Below, one piece after another: positions 8,500 to 15,828 of a DNA stretch of 19,492 nt (position 1 is its first letter; every line of letters starts with the position of its first letter). Source of the stretch: Gemmatimonadota bacterium (GTDB lineage: Bacteria > Gemmatimonadota > Gemmatimonadetes > Gemmatimonadales > GWC2-71-9); assembly GCA_016713435.1 (NCBI GenBank), contig JADJPD010000036.1:1-19492 (forward strand), in the 5' to 3' direction. The position numbers were made by a program, and so were the translations under genes. Under the pieces are notes generated by a model. It saw only the letters and a list, made by a program, of their open reading frames with translations, was not told the origin of the DNA and did not search any database.

Positions 8500-8572
8500 A
8501 ATGGACGTTCCATGCTCCCACGACGCAAGAGGGCCGGTCGCGGCAATCTCCGCGACCGGCCCTGCCAGCTGC
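8500..8572 (-). repeat. Dispersed structured intergenic repeat, copy 1 (73 bp)
   Basis: 73 bases that recur at 18721-18793 with about 63 identical positions. It holds a small inverted repeat, ATGGA-CGT-TCCAT, then a perfect 13-bp stem (GGGCCGGTCGCGG at 8531-8543, its complement at 8550-8562) with a 6-base loop, then CCTGCCAGCTGC. It lies 36 bases beyond the stop of the minus-strand gene at 8608 and about 130 bases before the minus-strand UPF0178 gene. The strand is inferred from wobble pairing in copy 2. It could be a terminator, a leader RNA or a non-autonomous element. Confidence 0.75.
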
Positions 8573-8589
8573 CACCTTCGCGCGGTGGC
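8571..8589 (-). terminator. Second stem-loop adjoining the repeat
   Basis: GCCACC (8571-8576) pairs with GGTGGC (8584-8589) around a 7-base loop, 19 bases after the minus-strand stop codon at 8608. With the larger hairpin at 8531-8562 it makes two tandem stem-loops at the end of this gene. There is no clear U-tract, so the terminator role is a guess. Confidence 0.3.
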
Positions 8590-8607
8590 ATGGCCCCGCC
8601 CCCGCGC

Positions 8608-9283
8608 TCAGGTCACCCGCCGCGCCCGAAGATTGACATGGTAGGTGCCCCCCGCCCCGGTGAGCTCCACCACCCCGCCCGCCGCCGGCCCCGGCGCTTA
8701 AGACGATCTCGGCCGCCTCCGGCGCGTCGAGCACCCCGCAGGTGACGGCGCAGTCGAGCGCCCGCCAGCGCAGCGTCCCCGCCTCGTTCGTCAGCAGCAC
8801 GGTGAGCGACCCGAGCCACTGCGTGCCGCGGGGCAGGGCAGGCGCCACGCGAGTGGAGAGCTCCGCCCCGCGGCGGTCGCCCGGCTGGGCCAGCACGGCC
8901 GCGCTGGCCTCGGCGAGATGGCCCTCATCCGCCAGCCGCACCTCCGGGTTCTCCAGCAGCGACAGCAGCAGCTGCACGCTGTCCCCGGGCGCGAGCTCGA
9001 GCGTCAGCAGCGGCTCCGCGCCGAGCGCCTGGTCGGCTCGAATGGCAAAGTGGGCGTCGAGCGGAAGCCGGCCCGTAGCCGTGGTGCGCCCGGGCCCCAC
9101 GCGCGACACCAGGAGATACGGACTATCGAGCGAATCCGCCGCCTCCCTCGGCGCGGTGAGCGCGGCGGCGTGGATCGTCGCCACCGTGAGCTGCAGCCGG
9201 GCCGGTGCGTGCAGGGAGTCGGGGTCGGTCGTGGGAGCAAGGAGCACGCTGATCAGGGAGAGTGCGACGGAAGACACGGGCAT
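8608..9283 (-). CDS. Secreted hypothetical protein (C-terminus frameshifted near 8675)
   Basis: Not a recognised family. The N-terminus MPVSSVALSLISVLLAP is a signal peptide, so the product is probably periplasmic or extracellular. The mature part is rich in short beta-strand patterns: LQLTVATIHAAAL, SPYLLVSRVGPG, LLTLELAPGDSVQLLLSLLE, SLTVLLTNEAGTLRWRALD. The start is ATG 9283 with AGGAG about 9 bases upstream. In the starting frame the end runs into glycine/arginine-rich residues and through the downstream hairpins. Shifting one base at 8672-8678, inside a CCCC/GGGG run, instead gives VVELTGAGGTYHVNLRARR and a TGA at 8608. That is a natural terminal beta-strand and clears the repeat element. 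The repaired protein is about 225 residues. It is divergent to the operon starting at 9488, with about 200 bases between. Confidence 0.65.
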
Positions 9284-9487
9284 GCGATGCCGCTCCTGTT
9301 GGGGGACCTCCGCCGGTGCCTCACGACCGGGTACGGTGCGAGCGGCGGATCGCTAGGAGATCGAATTCGCGGCAGCCTGCTGCACAACCCGACGGGCAGC
9401 CCCTCCCCAGCCCCCGCCTTGCGCCCCCTCACTTTCCGTGAACCTTCCCTCCCCCACACCGTCGCACCCACCTCACCCGGAGGCCGC

Positions 9488-10219
9488 GTGCTGGTCCTGA
9501 CCCCGCCACGACGTCGAACGCCTCCTCACCATGCCCGCCTGCATCGCGCTCATGCGTGACGCTCGCCGCGCGCGCCCAGGCAAGACCCTCCAGCCCCCAC
9601 GCACCGCCCTCCGCCCCGATGCCACCAGCACCACGCTCACCATGCCCGCCTGGGTCGCCGAGCCCGCCGCGCTCGGCGTGAAGGTGGTCTCGGTCTTCCC
9701 CGGCAATCACGCTCGCGGTCTCGACAGCCACCAGGGCGCCGTCCTCTCGCTCGATCCCGCCACCGGCCAGGTCCAGGGCCTCCTCGAAGCGGGCGCCGTC
9801 ACCGCCATCCGCACCGCCGCCGTCTCCGGCGTGGCCACCGACCTCCTCGCCACCCCCGACGCCGGCGATCTCGCCCTCCTCGGCGCCGGCGCCGAGGCCC
9901 GCACGCACCTGGCTGCGATGGCCGCCGTGCGCACGCTCCGCCGCGTCCGCGTCTGGAGCCGCTCCGCCGAACGGGCCCGCGCCTTCGCGCAATCGGCCGG
10001 CGCGCCAGGCTTGCCGCCCATCGAGGTGATGCCCTCCGCCGAGGCCGCCGTCCGGGACGCGAGCACGAGGTGATCACCGGCGCCCGCCCCGGCCGCGCCT
10101 CCGCCACCGAGATCACCCTCTTCAAGTCCCTCGGCCTCGGTATCGAGGACGCCGCCGCCGCCCGCCACGTCGTGGCCGAGGCCCGGCGCCTCGGTGTCGG
10201 GCAGGAGATCGCCTTCTAG
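9488..10219 (+). pseudogene. Ornithine cyclodeaminase / mu-crystallin family protein with internal deletion
   Basis: NAD(P)-dependent family that includes ornithine cyclodeaminase, alanine dehydrogenase and delta1-pyrroline-2-carboxylate reductase. GTG at 9488 follows a strong GGAGG and reads VLVLTP; after a one-base shift at about 9505 the frame continues DVERLLTMPACIALMRDA. Family landmarks follow: LQPPRTALRP, VFPGNHARGLDSHQGAVL, EAGAVTAIRTAAVSGVATDL, and the nucleotide-binding LALLGAGAEARTHL. At 10060-10068 the sequence jumps from EAAVRDA to VITGARPGRASATEITLFKS and the C-terminal LGLGIEDAAAARHVV. The roughly 80 residues that normally lie between (second half of the Rossmann domain) are absent and the frame also changes. 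About 243 residues of coding sequence remain, against about 320 for the family. First gene of the operon with the permease and enolase-family genes; almost certainly inactive as written. Confidence 0.8.
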
Positions 10220-10333
10220 CCGGGGCCGCCCCAGCCGCCTGTCGCACCCGCCGTTCGCGGCGTAGCTTGAACCGGTCGCACCACTCACCCCGTCCATCCG
10301 CAGCCCCCCGACCCGACTCTGCAAGGGACCAGA

Positions 10334-11167
10334 ATGCCCGACGTCACCACCCCCGGCGCCGCCCCGCCAGGTCGCCGGACCCGCTGGCCGCTGCTCTTGG
10401 GCCTCGGCTTCGGCATCGACTTCCTCGATACCCTGGGCATCGGCTCCTTCGCCACCACCACCACCGCGCTCAAGCTCGGCAAGCTGGTCAAGGACGAGGA
10501 CATCCCCGGCACCCTCAACACCGGCCACGCCCTCCCGACGCTCCTCGAGGCGGTCCTCTACATCACCGTGATCCGCGTGGAGCTGGTCACCCTCGTCTCC
10601 ATGCTCGCCGCCGGCGCCATCGGCGCCTGGTTCGGCGCCGGCATCGTGAGCCGCCTCCCGCGCCGGAAGATCCAGCTCGGCATGGCGGTGGCCCTCCTCG
10701 TCACGGCGGTGTTCATCACCCTGCGCCAGCTCGAGGTCTTCCCGCCCGGCGGCGAGGCGCTCGCCCTCTCCGGCGTGGCCCTGCTCATCGGCGTCACCGC
10801 CAACCTGGTCCTCGGCGCGCTCGCCACCCTCGGCATCGGCAACTACGCCCCCTCCATGGCCGTGGTGAGCCTCCTCGGCATGAACCCGACGGCCGCCTTC
10901 CCGATCATGATGGGCTCCGCCGCGCTCATCCTGCCCGCCGCCGCCGTGCGCTTCGTCCGCTCCGGCCGCTACGACAAGCCCACCGCCATCGCCATGACGC
11001 TCGGCGGCATCCCCGGCGTCCTCGTGGCCGCCTTCATCGTCAAGTCGCTCTCCCTCGACGCGGTGCGCTGGCTCGTGGTGGCCGTGCTGCTCTACACCTC
11101 CGTCCTGATGTGGCTCTCCGCCCGCAACGAGGCCCGCGCCGGCGGCCTCAACCTGGCAACCTCATGA
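10334..11167 (+). CDS. TauE/SafE family membrane permease
   Basis: Inner-membrane protein of 277 residues in the TauE/SafE (sulfite exporter) family, which moves small organic or sulfonated anions. The two-fold family pattern is visible. The first half has GFGIDFLDTLGIGSFATTTT and the second half LGALATLGIGNYAPSM, each next to hydrophobic helices such as ELVTLVSMLAAGAIGAWFGA and MGSAALILPAAAV. ATG at 10334 is preceded by AGGGA at good spacing. Its stop overlaps the start of the next gene (ATGA), so the two are coupled and the permease probably carries the substrate or product of that enzyme. The frame is intact. The direction and the solute are not visible from sequence. Confidence 0.9.
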   Translation: MPDVTTPGAAPPGRRTRWPLLLGLGFGIDFLDTLGIGSFATTTTALKLGKLVKDEDIPGTLNTGHALPTLLEAVLYITVIRVELVTLVSMLAAGAIGAWFGAGIVSRLPRRKIQLGMAVALLVTAVFITLRQLEVFPPGGEALALSGVALLIGVTANLVLGALATLGIGNYAPSMAVVSLLGMNPTAAFPIMMGSAALILPAAAVRFVRSGRYDKPTAIAMTLGGIPGVLVAAFIVKSLSLDAVRWLVVAVLLYTSVLMWLSARNEARAGGLNLATS

Positions 11168-12291
11168 AGATCACCGCCATCCGCGCCTGGCAGATTGACC
11201 TGCCGCTCCACGAGGGCAGCTACAAGTGGTCGGGCGGCAACTCCGTCTCGGTCTTCGACTCCACCGTCGTGGCTGTGGAAACCGACGAGGGCGTCACCGG
11301 CTGGGGCGAAATCTGCCCCCTGGGCCCCGCCTACCTCCCCGCCTACGCCGCCGGCGCCCGCGCCGGCATCGCCGAGCTCGCGCCCGCGCTCCTCGGCGCC
11401 GACCCCCTCTCGCTTGGCCAGCTCAACGAGCGCATGGACGCCGCCATGCGTGGCCACCCGTACGTGAAGTCCGCCATCGACATGGCCTGCTGGGACCTGC
11501 TCGGCAAGGTGAGCGGCCTGCCGGTGGCCACGCTCATGGGCGGCCACGTGGGCAATGACTTCGCGCTCTACCGCGCCATCTCCCAGGAGTCGCCGGCCCA
11601 GATGGCAAAGAAAGTGGGACAGTACCGCAAGGAGGGCTACCGCAAGTTCCAGCTCAAGGTGGGCGGCGACCCCGACGTGGACATCGCCCGCATCCGCACC
11701 GCCGCCAGGGAACTCGAGCGGGGCGACGTGCTCGTGGCCGACGCCAACACCGGCTGGACCCAGCACGCCGCCCTCCGCGTGGCCGACGCCGTGCGCGACG
11801 TGGACGTCTACATCGAGCAGCCCTGCATGAGCTACGAGCAGTGCCTCGCCGTGCGCCGCCACACCAACCGCCCCTTCGTGCTGGACGAGGTGGTGGACGG
11901 CATCGACATGGTGGTCCAGGGCATCGCCGACCAGGCCATGGACGTCATCAACCTCAAGATCTCCAAGGTGGGCGGCCTCACGCGGGCCCGGCAGATCCGC
12001 GACCTCTGCGTCTCCCTCGGCATCGCCATGACCATCGAGGACACCTGGGGCGGCGACATCATCACCGCCGCCATCGCCCACCTGGCCCACAGCACGCCGG
12101 AGCGGTACCTGTTCTCGTCCACCGACTTCAACAGCTACGTCACCGTGGCGTTCGCGGACGGGGCGCCGCAGCGGAAGGCGGGCCGGCTCGCGGCCTCGCA
12201 CGAGCCCGGCCTCGGGGTCGCCCCGAAGATGAAGCTGCTGGGGCGGCCGGTGCTGGAGGTGGACGGGAAGGCGGGGAAGGGGCGGCGGTAG
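11164..12291 (+). CDS. Mandelate racemase/muconate lactonizing enzyme family protein, possible cis-3-hydroxy-L-proline dehydratase
   Basis: Enolase-superfamily enzyme of 375 residues, complete. The capping domain begins MKITAIRAWQIDLPL and the barrel carries the expected residues: Lys165 in FQLKVGG, metal ligands Asp193 (VADANTGW), Glu218 (YIEQPC) and Asp241 (VLDEVVDG), and the opposing Lys in NLKISKVGG (265/268). Two lysines on opposite faces place it in the MLE subgroup, where proton abstraction from an alpha carbon leads to racemisation or dehydration. The overall sequence most resembles the hydroxyproline branch (cis-3-hydroxy-L-proline dehydratase or hydroxyproline-betaine 2-epimerase). 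An ornithine-cyclodeaminase-family gene in the same operon supports the dehydratase, because such proteins reduce the delta1-pyrroline-2-carboxylate it makes. Other MLE-subgroup activities remain possible. Translation is coupled to the permease gene by ATGA. Confidence 0.85.
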   Translation: MKITAIRAWQIDLPLHEGSYKWSGGNSVSVFDSTVVAVETDEGVTGWGEICPLGPAYLPAYAAGARAGIAELAPALLGADPLSLGQLNERMDAAMRGHPYVKSAIDMACWDLLGKVSGLPVATLMGGHVGNDFALYRAISQESPAQMAKKVGQYRKEGYRKFQLKVGGDPDVDIARIRTAARELERGDVLVADANTGWTQHAALRVADAVRDVDVYIEQPCMSYEQCLAVRRHTNRPFVLDEVVDGIDMVVQGIADQAMDVINLKISKVGGLTRARQIRDLCVSLGIAMTIEDTWGGDIITAAIAHLAHSTPERYLFSSTDFNSYVTVAFADGAPQRKAGRLAASHEPGLGVAPKMKLLGRPVLEVDGKAGKGRR

Positions 12292-12321
12292 GCGCAGGAC
12301 CCGGCACGCGGCGGCGTGAGG

Positions 12322-12350
12322 TTGCGGCAGTAGCATCGTCGTGCTATGCT
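12322..12350 (+). promoter_or_regulatory. Candidate sigma-70-type promoter of the antitoxin-toxin operon
   Basis: TTGCGG at 12322-12327 and TATGCT at 12345-12350 are separated by exactly 17 bases, so transcription would start near 12357, about 30 bases before the antitoxin ATG. The match to the consensus hexamers is only partial (3/6 and 4/6), but location and spacing are right for an independently expressed toxin-antitoxin pair. Confidence 0.5.
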
Positions 12351-12385
12351 GGTGACACGACTGTGCTACCCGCGAGGAATGCCTC

Positions 12386-12612
12386 ATGATGCGCGAGATC
12401 AAGTTGCGGCAGGTCGGCGGCTCCGTGGGCGCCACCCTGCCCAAGGACATGGCGGATCGCCTCCACATGGAAGTGGGCGACCGCGTCCTGGCCGTGGAGA
12501 CGGCCCAGGGCATCCTGCTCACCCCGTTCGACCGACCGTCGAGGCGGGCCTGCTCGCCGCCGCGGCGGTGGCCAAGAAGTACCGGAACGCGCTCCGCGAG
12601 CTGGCCAAGTAG
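12386..12612 (+). CDS. AbrB/MazE-type (SpoVT-fold) antitoxin (frameshifted near 12533)
   Basis: DNA-binding antitoxin of about 75 residues. The swapped-hairpin AbrB domain is clear: EIKLRQVGGSVGATLPKDM, then LHMEVGDRVLAVETAQGI. The toxin-binding tail lies in another frame: TVEAGLLAAAAVAKKYRNAL ending ELAK and a TAG at 12610. The frames meet at 12531-12535, where one base is missing. Continuing in the first frame would run 146 residues through the toxin gene in arginine-rich nonsense. Two adjacent ATGs (12386, 12389) follow a GAGGA. The antitoxin normally represses its own promoter and neutralises the Doc toxin encoded 5 bases downstream. If the shift were real the neutralising tail would be lost while the toxin stayed intact, which makes a sequence error the more likely explanation. 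Confidence 0.82.
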
Positions 12613-12617
12613 CCGCG

Positions 12618-13031
12618 ATGACCAGGGAGCCGGTGTGGGTGCCGAGACTGGTCGTCGAGGCCATTCACTGGGACCAGGTCCGGGAGCACGGCGGACTCCG
12701 GGGCATGCGGGACGAAAATGCGCTCGAGTCCGCCCTGGCCCGCGCGCGACAGCGGTGGAGCCTCGAGCCGAAGACCGATCTCCCCGCGCTCGCCGCGGCC
12801 TACGGCTTCGGGCTCTGCCAGAACCACCCGTTCCGGGACGGCAACAAGCGGGTCGCGTTCGTGACGATGCTGGTGTTCCTGGACCTGAACGGCTGGGACT
12901 TCGAGGCGGAGGAGCCGGAGGTGGTCACGGCCATCCTCGCGGTGGCGAGCGGAGGGGCCAGGGAAGCGGAGCTGGCCACATGGCTCCGCGGCAGGTGCAC
13001 CCGCCGGAAGGGTCCCAGGAAAGCCCGCTGA
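12618..13031 (+). CDS. doc: Doc-type death-on-curing toxin (Fic/Doc family)
   Basis: Fic-fold toxin of 137 residues. The active-site loop is NHPFRDGNKRVAF with catalytic His70, acidic Asp74 and Asn76-Lys77-Arg78. The second arginine of AMP-transferring Fic proteins is replaced here by hydrophobic residues, as in Doc. Doc enzymes of this type phosphorylate elongation factor Tu and stop translation. The N-terminal part, HGGLRGMRDENALESALAR, is the typical Doc helix pair. It is 5 bases after the antitoxin stop, so it is cotranscribed and probably translationally coupled. Intact, with a basic C-terminal tail (RRKGPRKAR) a little longer than is common. Confidence 0.92.
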   Translation: MTREPVWVPRLVVEAIHWDQVREHGGLRGMRDENALESALARARQRWSLEPKTDLPALAAAYGFGLCQNHPFRDGNKRVAFVTMLVFLDLNGWDFEAEEPEVVTAILAVASGGAREAELATWLRGRCTRRKGPRKAR

Positions 13032-13235
13032 CGGCTCCGGGGTAGCGCGGCCTCCCCCTCAGCGCACCGTCCGGTCCGGTCGCACCGCACCCGGCACCGC
13101 GGACCCCACGGTGCGGGCGGATCCGCTCGCCATGAGGGACAGCGCCGCCGGGCAGGGTCTAGGCATGGGAGCAGATACGGACCGCGCGCCCAATGTTGCC
13201 AGCCGGCGGCGCTTGGGAGGCGCGGCAGGGTAGCA

Positions 13236-13793
13236 TCATGCGGTCGCTCGAGTGCCTCGACTCCGGCCAGTCCATCGCGGCCGTGGCGTCGCGCCCGTGA
13301 TCCCTTCCCAGGCACAGAACACGCCGATGCCGAGCGCCACCAGCGCCATCGGGACCAGCAGGCGATCCGTCCAGCTCAGGGCGTGCAGCTCCAGCACGCT
13401 GACGGTCGGGTGGCCGGGATCGTAGTGCACCGGGACCGTGGCACCCTCACCATACGGGCGAAGGGCCAGCTCGCCCTCGGCCACGGTGTGAAAATACGGG
13501 GCGCCGAGGCGAAGCGCCGTGCCGCGGTAGGTGGAGTCGCCGAGGCGGAAGGTGTAGGCCAGGGTCGGGTAGTAGCGGGTCGTGCCGCGGGAGTTCCGGG
13601 CGGAGTCCAGGGTGGAGCTGATGATCGTCGCGGGTGCCGTCGGCCAGGCGCGGCTGGCACGATACTGCGGCCACTCGGTCACCATCGTCCGCAGCATCGA
13701 CCCCGCGATGGCGAACGCGATGGCGGCCCAGAGCAGGGACCAGAGCCGGGCGCGGGGCGTCAGGGGTTGCGGATCGGGAGCCGTCTGGGGCAT
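13236..13793 (-). CDS. DUF3592 domain membrane protein
   Basis: Membrane protein of 185 residues in the DUF3592 family. An N-terminal helix (LLWAAIAFAIAGSML) and a C-terminal helix (LLVPMALVALGIGVF) flank an extracytoplasmic beta-rich domain. The domain reads WPTAPATIISSTLDS, YYPTLAYTFRLGDSTYRGT and, near the end, ATVPVHYDPGHPTVSVLE; the VHYDP-type motif is the family hallmark. Function is unknown. The ATG at 13793 has GAGG upstream. The start codon, leader and first codons are part of a 66-bp sequence repeated at 15146-15208, so a second related gene once existed beside it. Intact frame. Confidence 0.85.
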   Translation of the reverse strand: MPQTAPDPQPLTPRARLWSLLWAAIAFAIAGSMLRTMVTEWPQYRASRAWPTAPATIISSTLDSARNSRGTTRYYPTLAYTFRLGDSTYRGTALRLGAPYFHTVAEGELALRPYGEGATVPVHYDPGHPTVSVLELHALSWTDRLLVPMALVALGIGVFCAWEGITGATPRPRWTGRSRGTRATA

Positions 13794-13819
13794 GGGCCTC
13801 GCAGGGAATGTGCGGTCAG
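13754..13819. repeat. Direct repeat, copy 1: 5' end of the DUF3592 gene
   Basis: This 66-bp stretch, covering the leader, ribosome-binding site and first 13 codons of the DUF3592 gene, reappears with a few substitutions and short indels at 15146-15208. Landmarks shared by both are GGGGCGTCAGG, CATGGGCCTCGCAGG and GTGCGGTCAG. Confidence 0.8.
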
Positions 13820-13886
13820 CCGCCCCGCGGCTGCCCGCAGGGATGGCGCGAATCCATCGGTCGCTTCACCAGGTTGCCCGGCGAGG

Positions 13887-15101
13887 TCAGTGGCCCTGAC
13901 CGAACCACTCATACTCCCACCCCCACGGCATCCCCGTCTCGCCGAGCACCGCCCGCACCAGCTCAGGATAGAGCCGCTCCGCCCGCACGTCGTTGGAGAG
14001 CAGCACCACGCAGCGCCGCTCCCGCTCCACGCAGACCACCATGTTGCCGGTCCAGTCGTTGTGCCCGCCCTTGAACCACGCCAGCCCGCGCGGTCCCTGG
14101 AACGTCACCAGCCCCAGCCCGGCCGACAGGGTTGATCGCCGCATTGGCGGGGTTGGTGTCAGGCGCCAGGCTCGGGAACTGGTGCGCCGAGGTGATCGCC
14201 GCCATCGGCCGCACCAGCTCGGCGCGGGCCGCCGGGCGGAGTCCGTCGCCCCGCACGATGCCGGCCCAGAGCCGGGCCTGGTCAGCGATGTCCGTGTCCA
14301 TGGACCCGGCCGCACTCACGCTCGAGCGCTCGTCATGCGGCTCCGGCGTGCCGTCGACTTTGAACCCGTCCGCCAGGTTGGGCCGGAAGTCCGGACGCCA
14401 CTGCATCGCGGTCCGCGTCATGCCGAAGCGATCGAAGATGCGCGCCTGCATCTCCGCCCCACGTCGAGCCGGAGCCCCTCCTCGAGCACCAGCTGGGCGA
14501 TGTAGAAGCCTTCGCCCGAGTAGCCGTAGCGCGTGCCGGGGTCGTGGTGGAAGCGGAGCTTCTGGTCGTCCTCCAGCCACCGGAAGTTGGCAAACCCCGT
14601 CGTATGCGTGAGCAGGATCCGCATGGTCAGGGCCTTCCACCGCGCGTCGCCCGCCAGGTCGTGATAGTCGTCGTACGCCGGCAGCGGTCGGGGCAGGAGG
14701 TCCGCGATGGACGCATCGAGATCCAGCCGCCCCTCGTCCACCAGCTGCATCACCAGGTAGGCGAAGGCGGTCTTCGTCAGCGAGGCGCCATACATCACGG
14801 TCTCGGTCGTGAGCGGATCGTAAGCGGCGTTCCGGATCCCGTAGGCCGCCACGTGGGTCACCGCACCGCTGTCGATGACGGCGAGCGCCAGCCCCTGGAC
14901 GTGCTCGCGCTGCATCAGGGTGCGGGCCGTGGCGTCGATCATGGGCGGGGTGGGCGGTGCGTCGGTCGCGGGGCGCGGTGTGCACCCGGCGAGCGCCAGC
15001 GGGAGGAGGAGAACTCGGCCGAGCACGGTCCGGAGCACGGATCGCGCGGCGGAAACCGGATGCTCGGCGGGACGGGTGGCAGCGGTTCGCACGGGGTGCA
15101 T
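13887..15101 (-). CDS. Serine hydrolase, beta-lactamase (class C/PBP4*-like) family lipoprotein (two frameshifts)
   Basis: Penicillin-binding-fold serine hydrolase. ATG 15101 follows an excellent GGAGGA and encodes a lipoprotein signal ending in the lipobox LALAGC (Cys40), so the enzyme is probably anchored in the envelope. The nucleophile motif is GASLTK (Ser107, Lys110), the second motif YSGEGFY and the third GGHNDW. The frames change twice. Near 14458, inside a GGGG run, LRLDVG continues as AEMQARIFDRFGMTRTAM. Near 14132, PANAAINP continues as LSAGLGLVTFQGPRGLAWF and on to WGWEYEWFGQGH. Repaired, the protein is about 404 residues, usual for this family. Such proteins range from esterases to D-amino-acid peptidases, and true antibiotic resistance should not be assumed. 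The longer frame start at 15183 belongs to the duplicated leader fragment and is rejected. Confidence 0.85.
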
Positions 15102-15145
15102 CTCGTTCCTCCGAGTGCCGCGACGCCGGCCCGGCCATCGCAGCC

Positions 15146-15208
15146 GGGGCGTCAGGTCGCGGAGCGGGAGTCGTCTGGGCCATGGGCCTCGCAGGAGAGT
15201 GCGGTCAG
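15146..15208. repeat. Direct repeat, copy 2: orphan leader of a DUF3592-like gene
   Basis: Near-duplicate of 13754-13819. It carries an ATG at 15183 followed by about 12 codons (MAQTTPAPRPDAP) that parallel MPQTAPDPQPLTP of the intact gene, then loses likeness. It is a gene remnant that now lies just upstream of the serine hydrolase and may still supply a promoter. Confidence 0.8.
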
Positions 15209-15256
15209 TCGTTCGGCAGTCCCCTCATCGTAATACCTCGCTCCGGCATGCGGTCG

Positions 15257-15811
15257 TCAGCTGACGCTCGTCGCTCCGTCCACCGGCGACTCCCAGGTCG
15301 CGGTCTCGGCTCGGCCCTCCGTCGCCTCCGCGGCTGTGACCCCGAGCGAGGAGAAGCCCAGCCGGCCTGGCACGGCGGCACTGCGCCGGTTCCGGGGATC
15401 GCAACAGATGCGGACGTGGGTGACACCGGCGACCAGGCCGGCGATGCGACGCAGGGCGTCGACGGCCTCCGTGACATAGCCGTGCCCCTCCGCGCCACTC
15501 CGGAGCCAGTAGCCGATCTCGAGGACGTGCGCCGGTCCACGCCGGTGGAGGCCTGTCCCGCCCAGGAGGCGACGCTCCTCGCGATCGAAGATCCCCATCA
15601 CCCACTCCGTGCCGGCATCGTAGCTGGCCGCGAAGCACCGCAACCGCTCGGTGAGTTCCGGGAGGGGGGTCGGCTCGTGCCGCGCCCAGGGCATCCACGG
15701 CTGCAGGCGATCCAGGCTCTGGTCGATGGCATCCTTGAGGAGCGGGGCGTCCGCCGGGCGATAGCGCCGCAGCACAAGGCGTGGGGTCTCGATGCGCGCG
15801 GGGACGGTCAT
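15257..15811 (-). CDS. RimJ/RimL-like GNAT N-acetyltransferase
   Basis: Acetyltransferase of 184 residues of the GNAT_3 (RimJ/RimL) type. The opening ARIETPRLVLRRYRPADA is the family N-terminus. The acetyl-CoA loop is SGAEGHGYVTEAVDALRRI after EIGYWL, and the late block RICCDPRNRRSAAVPGRLGF is nearly diagnostic of this subgroup. The ATG at 15811 lies 17 bases after the stop of the erythromycin-esterase family gene, so the two are likely in one transcript. Members acetylate N-termini or small amines including aminoglycosides; the substrate here is unknown. The frame is intact. Confidence 0.9.
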   Translation of the reverse strand: MTVPARIETPRLVLRRYRPADAPLLKDAIDQSLDRLQPWMPWARHEPTPLPELTERLRCFAASYDAGTEWVMGIFDREERRLLGGTGLHRRGPAHVLEIGYWLRSGAEGHGYVTEAVDALRRIAGLVAGVTHVRICCDPRNRRSAAVPGRLGFSSLGVTAAEATEGRAETATWESPVDGATSVS

Positions 15812-15828
15812 GCGGAACCGGCAGGCCT

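Noticed and set aside
8500..8572. GACGCAAG next to a GC stem, reminiscent of the GACGCAAAGC block of cyclic-di-GMP (GEMM) riboswitches
   Set aside because: The other conserved GEMM half (CACAGGGCAAACC and the tetraloop receptor) is absent. The block lies on the strand opposite to the genes, and the stem evidence favours the other strand.
10267..11163. Plus-strand frame running through the permease gene into the enolase-family protein, suggesting a fusion
   Set aside because: The first 300 residues are low-complexity Arg/Pro/His translations of the permease in the wrong frame. The real enzyme starts at ATG 11164, where family sequence begins.
13032..13235. Space between the Doc and DUF3592 genes examined for a tRNA, small RNA or attachment site
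   Set aside because: Only weak GC-rich inverted repeats are present; no cloverleaf, direct repeat or promoter I would defend. The genes converge here, so it is probably just shared 3' sequence.
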